From: Gammaproteobacteria bacterium
GTDB taxonomy: Bacteria > Pseudomonadota > Gammaproteobacteria > Chromatiales > Sedimenticolaceae
Direction: 5' to 3'
Assembly (NCBI GenBank): GCA_020445245.1
Contig: JAGRHB010000124.1
Location: 1-6,121, forward strand
Length of the DNA: 6,121 nucleotides
In this document: piece by piece, positions 1 through 5,240 of the stretch
How the letters are laid out: each line of letters opens with the position of its first letter
Numbering within the stretch: the stretch's first letter is position 1
The notes under the pieces: model-generated
The model's database searches: none
What the model was told of the DNA's origin: nothing
Seen by the model: only the letters and a program-made list of their open reading frames with translations
Position numbers and translations under genes: made by a program

Positions 1-143
1 ACGACGCCACCGACGAGACGCTGCGTGACCAGGCCACCAAGGCGGTGCGCGACGAGAAGGCTGCCGAGGCGCTGGAGAACTACTTGCGAAAGCTGCGCGA
101 CGAGGCCTACATCGAGCTGCGCCTGGACGACATCAACAACTGA
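1..143 (+). CDS. surA: SurA C-terminal fragment (periplasmic peptidyl-prolyl isomerase/chaperone)
   Basis: The first 46 complete codons (from base 3) end at a TGA at 141-143 and encode a charged, helical tail that includes the segment [18 protein letters not shown]. This matches the C-terminal helix of SurA, where a W/YLR-x-(I/L)R-x-xAY-x-(E/K)I pattern ends the protein. SurA is a periplasmic chaperone with parvulin domains that escorts outer-membrane proteins to the BAM complex. The start, signal peptide, N-terminal chaperone domain and both parvulin domains lie outside the window. The call rests on this short tail and on the gene lying directly upstream of pdxA, as in most gammaproteobacteria. 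The two genes are one base apart, so they are almost certainly co-transcribed. Confidence 0.82.
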   Translation, partial: DATDETLRDQATKAVRDEKAAEALENYLRKLRDEAYIELRLDDINN

Positions 144-144
144 G

Positions 145-1119
145 ATGGCCGCCAACGCCCTCGCCCTGACCGCCGGAGAGCCCGCCGGAATCGGTCCCGA
201 CCTGTGTGTGACGATCGCACAGCGCGCATGGCCGGTACCGCTGGTGGTGATCGGCGACCCGGACCTGCTGCTGCAGCGCGCCGCACGGCTCGGCCTGCCG
301 CTCGCACTGGAGCCCGTCGGCGCGGAGCCCCCCCCTGTGCCAGCGGCGCCCGGCCGGCTGTATATCGATGTGATACCCCTGGCGACACCCTGCGAACCAG
401 GTGTCCTGGACGTCGGCAACGCCGGCTATGTCCTCGACACCCTTGTCCGCGCCGTCGACGGCTGCCTGCAGGGGAGGTTCTCCGCGATGGTCACCGCACC
501 GGTGCACAAGGGAATCATCAACGACGCCGGGATCACCTTCACCGGCCACACCGAGTTTCTCGCCGCACGAAGCGGTGGTCACCCGGTGATGATGCTGGCC
601 TGCCCCGGGCTGCGGGTCGCGCTTGCCACCACACACCTGCCACTGCGCGCAGTGGCCGATGCGATCACACCGACGCTCCTGGACCGCGTCCTGAGCGTGC
701 TGGATGCCGAGCTGCGTACGCGGTTTGCGATCGACCGGCCGAGGATACTGGTCTGCGGACTCAACCCACATGCCGGCGAGAGCGGTCACCTGGGGCGCGA
801 AGAGATCGAGGTGATCGAGCCGGCACTCGAACGACTGAGGGAACACGGCATGTGCCTGGAGGGCCCCCTGCCCGCGGACACCCTGTTCACCGAGCCCCAT
901 CTGCAGCGCGCCGACGCGGTGCTGGCGATGTACCACGATCAGGGCCTGCCGGTGCTCAAACACAAGGGATTCGGCAACGCCGTCAATATCACCCTCGGGC
1001 TGCCGCTGGTGCGCACCTCGGTGGATCACGGCACGGCGCTGGACCTGGCCGGCAGTGGCAGGGCCGATGCCGGCAGCCTGATCGCCGCAATCGAGCAGGC
1101 CCTGCAGATGACCCGCTGA
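145..1119 (+). CDS. pdxA: 4-hydroxythreonine-4-phosphate dehydrogenase PdxA
   Basis: This cytoplasmic, metal-dependent enzyme oxidises 4-phosphohydroxy-L-threonine with NAD(P)+. The product decarboxylates to the amino-ketone that PdxJ uses to make pyridoxine 5'-phosphate. The protein has 324 residues, close to the 329 of E. coli. Visible motifs are GEPAGIGP (residues 11-18), VHKGII around His121, FTGHTEF with His135, and the segment SVDHGTALD at 292-300. His164 (TTHLP), His209 (NPHAGE) and His264 (MYHDQG) sit at exactly the spacing of the E. coli metal ligands His166, His211 and His266. The open frame extends upstream, but homology begins at the ATG at 145, one base after the surA stop. No clear Shine-Dalgarno sequence is present, so translational coupling to surA is likely. 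The next gene is convergent, and rsmA does not follow. A run of eight C at 328-335 lies in a proline-rich loop and leaves the frame intact. Confidence 0.97.
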   Translation: MAANALALTAGEPAGIGPDLCVTIAQRAWPVPLVVIGDPDLLLQRAARLGLPLALEPVGAEPPPVPAAPGRLYIDVIPLATPCEPGVLDVGNAGYVLDTLVRAVDGCLQGRFSAMVTAPVHKGIINDAGITFTGHTEFLAARSGGHPVMMLACPGLRVALATTHLPLRAVADAITPTLLDRVLSVLDAELRTRFAIDRPRILVCGLNPHAGESGHLGREEIEVIEPALERLREHGMCLEGPLPADTLFTEPHLQRADAVLAMYHDQGLPVLKHKGFGNAVNITLGLPLVRTSVDHGTALDLAGSGRADAGSLIAAIEQALQMTR

Positions 1120-1123
1120 GCGC

Positions 1124-1145
1124 CGCCTGCGACGCTCGTCAGGCG
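1124..1145. terminator. Possible hairpin between convergent pdxA and the dehydrogenase gene
   Basis: CGCCTG at 1124-1129 pairs with CAGGCG at 1140-1145 across a 10-base loop. The hairpin overlaps the last codons of the minus-strand gene. It lies between two convergent stop codons only 19 bases apart, so it could slow both transcripts. Neither side has a T tract, so it is not a standard intrinsic terminator. Confidence 0.25.
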
Positions 1146-2077
1146 CCCTCTATTGTCGCCTTTACCCGCAACGCGACTTCGAGCGCACGCAGCCCCACTG
1201 GCCCACCGACCAGCGGCGGCTCGCCCGAGCGAACGCAACGGGTGAATGCATCGATCTCGGCGTCGAGCGGCTTGACCGGCTCGATCGCGATGCGCTCGGT
1301 GACGATCTCGGGCCAGGGCTCGCCGGGCTTTTCCTGCGGGTAGGCGACATCGAGGTTCTGCTCGATGAAGTCCAGGGACTGGTAGCGATGGTGCTCGAAT
1401 ACGCGGATTCTCCGCATCTTGTCGCGCGACACGCGACTGGCGATCACGTTCGCCACCGCGCCATTGCTGAACTCCAGTCGGGCGTTGGCGATGTCGATAT
1501 GATCAGTCAACACTGCGGTACCGGCGGCGGAGATATGCGAGATCTCGGCATCGATCAGCGACAGGACGATATCGATATCGTGAATCATCAGGTCGGAGAT
1601 CACGTCCACGTCGGTCGCGCGGGCCACGAACGGGCTCATGCGGTGCGCCTCGATGAAGCGCGGGTCCTTGATCCGCCCGGCCAGTGCCATCACCCCGGCA
1701 TTGAAACGCTCGAGATGACCAATCTGCAGCACCACACCGGCGCGCTCGGCGGCCGCGACAATCGCGATGCCCTCCTCGACGGTCGTTGCAATCGGCTTTT
1801 CCAGCAACACGTGAACCCCGTTTTCGAGGAACAACCGCGCCACCGAGAGATGCGCCGTCGTCGGGACGACAATGCTCACCGCATCGACCTTCCCCAGCAG
1901 CTCGGCAGCATTGCCAAATGCGGTACAAGCTGCCTCTGCTGCGACGTCGCGGGCAGTATCGGGATTGGTATCGACGACACCGACCAGGTCGACATCGGGG
2001 TGTCTGGAATAGATCAGGGCGTGAAAACGGCCGAGGTAACCGACACCGATCACCCCAACGGCAAGACGCTTGGACAA
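1139..2077 (-). CDS. Gfo/Idh/MocA-family NAD(P)-dependent sugar dehydrogenase, GnnA-like
   Basis: The protein has 312 residues with the two-domain Gfo/Idh/MocA layout. The N-terminal Rossmann fold opens with VGVIGVGYLGRFHA (nucleotide loop GVGYLG at residues 11-16). The acidic residue at the end of strand 2 (VVD, D36) suggests an NAD(H) preference. LLEKPIA (91-97) carries the family's catalytic-region Lys94, GHLERFN lies at 120-126, and SDLMIHDIDI (161-170) supplies the usual Asp/His pair. The combination GHLERFN, HRMSPF and DLMIHDID resembles UDP-N-acetylglucosamine 3-dehydrogenases (GnnA), which with the aminotransferase GnnB make the diamino sugar for amide-linked lipid A. That subfamily call is inference from motifs, and no GnnB or lpxA is nearby. 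The start is TTG at 2077, with GAGGAAA at 2083-2089 well spaced before it; no ATG gives a better start. A 61-residue membrane protein lies 47 bases upstream on the same strand. The gene sits where rsmA is normally found. Confidence 0.9.
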   Translation of the reverse strand: MSKRLAVGVIGVGYLGRFHALIYSRHPDVDLVGVVDTNPDTARDVAAEAACTAFGNAAELLGKVDAVSIVVPTTAHLSVARLFLENGVHVLLEKPIATTVEEGIAIVAAAERAGVVLQIGHLERFNAGVMALAGRIKDPRFIEAHRMSPFVARATDVDVISDLMIHDIDIVLSLIDAEISHISAAGTAVLTDHIDIANARLEFSNGAVANVIASRVSRDKMRRIRVFEHHRYQSLDFIEQNLDVAYPQEKPGEPWPEIVTERIAIEPVKPLDAEIDAFTRCVRSGEPPLVGGPVGLRALEVALRVKATIEGA

Positions 2078-2082
2078 AGAGA

Positions 2083-2089
2083 TTTCCTC
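2083..2089 (-). promoter_or_regulatory. Ribosome binding site that sets the TTG start
   Basis: On the minus strand GAGGAAA precedes the TTG at 2077. Eight bases separate GAGG from the start codon. This is the strongest Shine-Dalgarno sequence in the left half of the window. It is the main reason for accepting a TTG start, because the encoded N-terminus (SKRLAVGVIGVG) is also the right length ahead of the Rossmann strand. Confidence 0.65.
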
Positions 2090-2124
2090 GGTCGGCAGGA
2101 GTTTGCCGAGCCTAGCACAGTCGT

Positions 2125-2310
2125 TCAGTGACGCATATCGAGTGTGATGCAGGGATCAAAACAGCCGGCCACATCGGCACGGCTGGTTTCAGCACGGATC
2201 GAAACCAGTGCCTGGGCCCCGATCGTGACGAACAATGCCAGCATGACAGCCAGCACCAGCATCCCGAACGGATCGGCTCTTCCACTGGAATTCGATAGCG
2301 GCCGTTTCAT
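2125..2310 (-). CDS. Small single-span membrane protein, unknown function
   Basis: I do not recognise this 61-residue protein. It has a short polar, basic N-terminus (MKRPLSNSSGRADP), one hydrophobic span at about residues 15-37, and a charged C-terminal tail with two cysteines in GCFDPC. The positive residues before the span and the lack of a clear cleavage site suggest an inner-membrane protein with its tail outside, though an uncleaved signal is possible. Codon choice favours G or C in third positions, as in the neighbouring genes, which supports real coding. The ATG at 2310 has only a weak GGGA-type ribosome site. An ATG-TAA pair (2315-2310) overlaps this start by one base. The gene lies 47 bases upstream of the dehydrogenase on the same strand, so the two may form an operon. 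It could also be a spurious frame. Confidence 0.5.
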   Translation of the reverse strand: MKRPLSNSSGRADPFGMLVLAVMLALFVTIGAQALVSIRAETSRADVAGCFDPCITLDMRH

Positions 2311-2355
2311 TACATTCAGTCCCGTTTGGCTTCAGCGCGGCAATCGTGCAGTAAG

Positions 2356-2384
2356 CACGTACAGCGCGCTGTGCTACAGGTCAA
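2356..2384 (-). promoter_or_regulatory. Weak candidate promoter for the small-protein/dehydrogenase pair
   Basis: On the minus strand TTGACC (2384-2379) is followed after 17 bases by TACGTG (2361-2356). The -35 box is good but the -10 box is poor. It would start a leader of about 40 bases before the ATG at 2310. A T-rich stretch lies just upstream, and a perfect 12-base palindrome occupies the spacer, which would suit a regulated promoter. Confidence 0.22.
2361..2372. repeat. Perfect 12-base palindrome, possible operator
   Basis: ACAGCGCGCTGT reads the same on both strands. It lies in the non-coding gap between the ankyrin gene and the small membrane protein, inside the spacer of the candidate promoter. 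A second, overlapping inverted repeat (AGCAC at 2354-2358 with GTGCT at 2371-2375) surrounds it. It could bind a dimeric regulator. Short palindromes of this kind also occur by chance in GC-rich DNA. Confidence 0.3.
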
Positions 2385-2400
2385 ACCTTAGTCGTTAAAC

Positions 2401-2435
2401 AAAAAAAATCCATTGTCCCGCGTGCCCGACACGCG
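2401..2435 (-). terminator. Candidate terminator of the ankyrin gene
   Basis: Read on the minus strand just after the ankyrin stop codon, CGCGTG and CACGCG (2435-2430 and 2424-2419) form a 6-base-pair GC stem with a 5-base loop. A run of eight T (2408-2401) follows. The stem and T run are ten bases apart, more than in a standard intrinsic terminator. The position directly after a gene end supports the call. Confidence 0.4.
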
Positions 2436-2447
2436 CCTGCGTCCTGC

Positions 2448-2924
2448 TCATTTTTTCGCCACTTTGCCCGCGTCCTCTTCCACCGCCCCTGCTGCCTTCA
2501 ATACCTCGACCACATCGGCGTGGCCGGCCAGCGTCGCGCGCGCAAGCGCCGACTTGCCAGAGGCGTCCTTGAGGTTCACGTCCGCGCCGGCGACCACCAG
2601 TACGTTCACAAGGTCGAGGTGACCGAACGCGCTGGCAGCCATCAGTGCCGACGTACCCACGCCATCCACCGCATTGACATCGGCCCCGGCCGCCAACAGT
2701 GTCAGCACCGTGCGACGATTCCCATTGAATCCCGCCATCACCAACACCGGACGCCCCGTCTCATTCTTGGTGTTCGCGTCCACCCCCTGCACCAGCAGGT
2801 CGCGCACCTCGTCCTCACGACCGGCAGCGGCCGCGGCGACGAGGCGCGAGGTGGCGTCCGAAGCCGCCACCACGGGAAGTACCAGACAAACACCCAGAAC
2901 GATCCACAACAGACTTCGCACCAC
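2448..2924 (-). CDS. Exported ankyrin-repeat protein
   Basis: The protein is about 158 residues and consists of a signal sequence followed by four ankyrin repeats. The repeats begin near DATSRLVAAAAAGREDEV, TGRPVLVMAGFNGNRR, VGTSALMAASAFGHLD and SGKSALARATLAGHAD, each ending in a G-A-D-V-N-like turn. Ankyrin stacks bind partner proteins and have no enzymatic activity of their own. The tail is short and charged (EEDAGKVAKK). The open frame reaches an ATG at 3023, but I prefer the GTG at 2924 (or the adjacent GTG at 2921). GAGGAAT at 2928-2934 is well placed for either. Starting there puts a basic residue and a hydrophobic stretch (SLLWIVLGVCLVLPVVA) at the very N-terminus, a typical Sec signal with likely cleavage near VVA-A or AAS-D. 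A periplasmic location is therefore inferred. From the ATG the protein would instead carry a 33-residue basic N-terminal extension. The gene is divergent from apaG, and its partner is unknown. Confidence 0.85.
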   Translation of the reverse strand: MVRSLLWIVLGVCLVLPVVAASDATSRLVAAAAAGREDEVRDLLVQGVDANTKNETGRPVLVMAGFNGNRRTVLTLLAAGADVNAVDGVGTSALMAASAFGHLDLVNVLVVAGADVNLKDASGKSALARATLAGHADVVEVLKAAGAVEEDAGKVAKK

Positions 2925-2951
2925 TCGATTCCTCGTTCGTCCTGCAAATAC

Positions 2952-2967
2952 GCGGGAATTTTCCCGC
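2952..2967. repeat. Inverted repeat in the ankyrin gene leader
   Basis: GCGGGAATTTTCCCGC can form a 7-base-pair stem with a 2-base loop, or 6 pairs with a 4-base loop. It lies 28 bases upstream of the ankyrin GTG start, downstream of the candidate minus-strand promoter. It could be an operator or a hairpin in the 5' leader. No T tract follows in either direction, so a terminator is unlikely. Confidence 0.35.
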
Positions 2968-2978
2968 CGATCACTGAT

Positions 2979-3008
2979 ATTGTCGGCAGCAATCGCGCGG
3001 GCTGTAAC
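2979..3008 (-). promoter_or_regulatory. Candidate promoter of the ankyrin gene
   Basis: On the minus strand GTTACA (3008-3003) and GACAAT (2984-2979) match four of six bases of the -35 and -10 consensus, with an 18-base spacer. Transcription would begin about 50 bases before the GTG at 2924 and include the inverted repeat at 2952-2967. The boxes lie on top of those of the opposing apaG promoter. Confidence 0.25.
2980..3008 (+). promoter_or_regulatory. Candidate promoter of apaG-apaH
   Basis: TTGTCG (2980-2985) and TGTAAC (3003-3008) each match four of six consensus bases and are separated by the ideal 17 bases. The start point would fall near 3015, giving a leader of roughly 55 bases to the apaG ATG. 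A local promoter is expected here, because apaG is cut off from pdxA by an opposing block. Confidence 0.35.
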
Positions 3009-3070
3009 GCGCTTGCTTTTCATCCGGCCTGAAAGTAGCTTGCTCAGGCAGCCAAGAGAGAGCCACCCGC

Positions 3071-3454
3071 ATGAACGAGCCAGACACGCACAAGATCCAG
3101 GTGGGCGTCGAAACGACCTATATAGACGATCAATCCGATCCCGGCGCCGACCGCTACGTCTTCGCGTACACCATAACGATCAGCAACACCGGCAAAGAGC
3201 CCGCCAAGCTGTTGAACCGTCACTGGCTGATCACAGATGCGAACGGCAAGATCCAGGAGGTCCGCGGGGAAGGCGTGGTCGGCGAGCAGCCCTACCTGCG
3301 CCCGGGTGAGATGTTCCGTTATACCAGCGGGACAGTGCTCGAGACCCCGGTCGGCACCATGGAAGGGGAATACGAGATGCTGGCCGACGACGGTGAGTCA
3401 TTCCTGGCACCTGTCGACCGCTTTTCCCTGGCGGTACCGCGCGTCCTGCACTAG
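3071..3454 (+). CDS. apaG: ApaG (DUF525) protein
   Basis: ApaG is a small beta-sandwich protein with a fibronectin-III-like fold. It is encoded next to apaH in many proteobacteria, and its biochemical role is not settled. The protein has 127 residues, the usual length. It shows the family pattern: YVFAYTITISNTG (residues 29-41), the NRHWLITDANGK strand-turn at 49-60, RGEGVVGEQPYLRPGE (65-80) with the GxGxxG-like loop proposed to bind pyrophosphate, and YTSGTVLETPVGTMEGEYEM (84-103). The ATG at 3071 has a purine-rich AAGAGAG stretch upstream and matches family N-termini. apaH begins 23 bases downstream, so the two are very likely one transcript. rsmA, usually just upstream, is absent. Confidence 0.96.
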   Translation: MNEPDTHKIQVGVETTYIDDQSDPGADRYVFAYTITISNTGKEPAKLLNRHWLITDANGKIQEVRGEGVVGEQPYLRPGEMFRYTSGTVLETPVGTMEGEYEMLADDGESFLAPVDRFSLAVPRVLH

Positions 3455-3477
3455 CGGCTGAAGACACGGATCCGGAC

Positions 3478-4317
3478 GTGGCTGTATTTGCCGTCGGTGA
3501 TATTCAGGGTTGCTATGACGAACTGCGGCGCGCACTCGACAGTGTTGGCTTTGATCCCGCGCAAGATCTGCTGTGGTGTGTCGGCGACCTCGTCAATCGT
3601 GGCCCCAAGTCACTGCAGGTGCTGCGCTTCTTCCATCAACTGGGTGATGCTGCGATCTGCGTCCTGGGCAACCACGACCTGCACCTGCTGGCGCTGGTCG
3701 CCGGCAACGAAAAGCACAAGGACGAGAACAGCCTGGATGCAGTAATGGCCGCCAGCGATCGCGACGAATTGCTGCACTGGCTGCGCCATCGGCCGCTGAT
3801 CCATCACGACCCGGCGCTCGACTTCCTGATGGTCCATGCCGGGCTGCCGCCGCAGTGGGACCTGGCGACCGCACTTGCCTGTGGGCGTGAAGTGGAGGCG
3901 GTGCTGCGCGGCGCCGACCATGTCGACTATTTCATGCACATGTACGGCAACAAGCCCGACCTTTGGGATCCGGCGCTGTCGGACATGGCCCGCTGGCGCT
4001 TCATCACCAACTGTCTTACCCGCCTGCGCTACTGCGACGGGGAGGGGCGCCTGACGCTCAAGGAAAAGGGGCCGCCGGGCAGCCAGGCACGCGGACGCAT
4101 CCCCTGGTTCGAGCACCCCGCGCGCGCCACGCGTGCACAGCGGATCGTGTTTGGTCACTGGTCGACACTGGGTTACCTGGCCCGCGATAACGTCTGGGCG
4201 CTGGATACCGGCTGCCTGTGGGGCGGTGCGCTGACGTTGCTTAGACTGGACGAAACACCGCCGGCACGCCACGCGATTGCCTGCAACAGCTGGCAGAACC
4301 CGTCCCGGTTCGCTTAG
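3478..4317 (+). CDS. apaH: Bis(5'-nucleosyl)-tetraphosphatase, symmetrical (ApaH)
   Basis: ApaH hydrolyses Ap4A to two ADP in the cytoplasm and so controls dinucleoside polyphosphates, which rise under stress and can cap RNA 5' ends. The protein has 279 residues, the normal length. It carries the phosphoprotein-phosphatase-type metal motifs in order: GDIQGCYDE (7-15), GDLVNRGP (36-43), GNHD (64-67) and MVHAGLPP (118-125). The family's C-terminal markers follow: FGHWSTLGY (225-233, His227) and ALDTGCLWGGALTLLRL (241-257). The first motif has Gln10 where E. coli has His (GDVHG); I recall Gln as common in ApaH, so activity is not in doubt. The start is GTG at 3478, placing MAVFAVGDIQGC at the expected N-terminus; the ribosome site is weak. 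The gene converges on speD. Confidence 0.97.
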   Translation: MAVFAVGDIQGCYDELRRALDSVGFDPAQDLLWCVGDLVNRGPKSLQVLRFFHQLGDAAICVLGNHDLHLLALVAGNEKHKDENSLDAVMAASDRDELLHWLRHRPLIHHDPALDFLMVHAGLPPQWDLATALACGREVEAVLRGADHVDYFMHMYGNKPDLWDPALSDMARWRFITNCLTRLRYCDGEGRLTLKEKGPPGSQARGRIPWFEHPARATRAQRIVFGHWSTLGYLARDNVWALDTGCLWGGALTLLRLDETPPARHAIACNSWQNPSRFA

Positions 4318-4332
4318 GGGCGGCCCTCCGGC

Positions 4333-4356
4333 ATTCGGCGCATCGACCGGCCGAAT
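4333..4356. terminator. Possible hairpin between convergent apaH and speD
   Basis: ATTCGGC at 4333-4339 pairs with GCCGAAT at 4350-4356 across a 10-base loop. It fills most of the 38-base gap between the convergent apaH and speD stop codons. It would fold on either transcript. No T tract follows on either strand, so termination may be weak or Rho-assisted. Confidence 0.35.
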
Positions 4357-5171
4357 CAGGACAGCTTCATGCTGCGGGTGATGTTGCGACCGTAGAATAT
4401 CTCCAGCATCTCGCGCCGGATCTTGTCTTCGATGTCACGCTGCTCTTTCGGCGACACGTCGTCGACATCGACGCCGAACAGGTAGCTGTCGAGGTCGAAT
4501 TCCTTGAGCATCATCTTGGTGTGAAAGATATTTTCCTGGTACACGTTCACGTCGATCATCTGATAGCGCTCGCGCGTGTCACGTGCGAGAAAGTTCTGGA
4601 TCGAGTTGATGCGGTGATCGATGTAGTGCTTCTTGCCGTTGACGTCGCGGGTAAAACCACGCACCCGGTAGTCCATGATCACGATGTCGGACTCGAACGA
4701 GTGGATCAGGTAGTTCAACGCCTTCAGCGGCGAGATACGGCCGCAGGTGGACACGTCGATATCTGCCCGAAAGGTCGAGATACCGTTGTCGGGATGGCTC
4801 TCGGGATAGGTGTGGACGGTCAAATGACTCTTGTCCAGATGACCGACCACCGACTCCGGCAACGGTCCTGGCGCCTCGCTGTTGGACAGGTGCTCGGCGG
4901 CGATCGGCTCCTCGGAGATCAGAATGGTGACGCTGGCGCCATAGGGATCGTAATCCTGACGCGCAACGTTGAGGACGTTGGCGCCGATGATATCGGCCAC
5001 CCGGTTGAGAATGTCCGTCAGGCGGCCGGCATTGTAGGCCTCATCGATATACCTTATGTAGCCGCGCTCCTGATCAGGCGTCGCTGCATAGTTGATATCG
5101 TAGATGTTGAAGCTGAGGGTCTTTGTCAGATTGTTGAACCCGTGCAGCTTCAGTCTCGAGGACTTGGCCAT
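4356..5171 (-). CDS. speD: S-adenosylmethionine decarboxylase proenzyme SpeD
   Basis: SpeD decarboxylates S-adenosylmethionine to provide the aminopropyl donor for spermidine. The 271-residue protein is of the long E. coli/Pseudomonas type (E. coli about 264). The proenzyme cleaves itself in [14 protein letters not shown] (111-124): the Lys114-Ser115 bond matches the E. coli Lys111-Ser112 site, and Ser115 becomes the pyruvoyl cofactor. The expected products are a beta chain of 114 residues and an alpha chain of 157. STCGR (141-145) supplies Cys143, matching the E. coli catalytic Cys140. [20 protein letters not shown] and [11 protein letters not shown] are typical family segments. The ATG at 5171 gives the right N-terminus ([19 protein letters not shown]). 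speE is not adjacent, so spermidine synthase must be elsewhere or missing. A promoter candidate lies in the 69-base gap upstream, so the gene may be transcribed alone or together with the VOC and OsmC genes. Confidence 0.98.
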   Translation of the reverse strand: MAKSSRLKLHGFNNLTKTLSFNIYDINYAATPDQERGYIRYIDEAYNAGRLTDILNRVADIIGANVLNVARQDYDPYGASVTILISEEPIAAEHLSNSEAPGPLPESVVGHLDKSHLTVHTYPESHPDNGISTFRADIDVSTCGRISPLKALNYLIHSFESDIVIMDYRVRGFTRDVNGKKHYIDHRINSIQNFLARDTRERYQMIDVNVYQENIFHTKMMLKEFDLDSYLFGVDVDDVSPKEQRDIEDKIRREMLEIFYGRNITRSMKLS

Positions 5172-5206
5172 CCCGCGCTGATCCCGATTACGTCAAAAGG
5201 GGCGCA

Positions 5207-5235
5207 AAATTACCCCAAAGCCCAGCCGGGGACAA
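5207..5235 (-). promoter_or_regulatory. Candidate promoter of speD
   Basis: On the minus strand TTGTCC (5235-5230) and TAATTT (5212-5207) are separated by 17 bases. The -35 box matches four of six consensus bases and the -10 box three. Transcription would start near 5200, about 30 bases before the speD ATG, inside the only non-coding gap between speD and the VOC gene. Confidence 0.33.
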
Positions 5236-5240
5236 CCGAT

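Noticed and set aside
25..144. An N-terminal extension of pdxA by 40 codons
   Set aside because: It would overlap the surA coding end, and its Arg-rich translation has no PdxA match; homology begins at the ATG at 145.
133..1029. A 298-codon minus-strand frame opposite pdxA
   Set aside because: pdxA is certain from full-length motifs, and the antisense translation is His/Gln/Arg-rich with no domain.
204..1343. A 379-codon plus-strand frame overlapping pdxA in another frame and running into the dehydrogenase gene
   Set aside because: The translation is Arg/Pro/Ala-rich, typical of a shifted frame of a GC-rich gene, and crosses a convergent gene boundary.
1388..2131. A 247-codon plus-strand frame opposite the dehydrogenase
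   Set aside because: It is a shadow of a gene with clear Gfo/Idh/MocA motifs and has no family resemblance of its own.
2144..2398. An 84-codon plus-strand frame in the region of the small membrane protein
   Set aside because: It has no recognisable domain and overlaps the candidate promoter and palindrome; the opposite strand gives a better membrane protein in line with the dehydrogenase gene.
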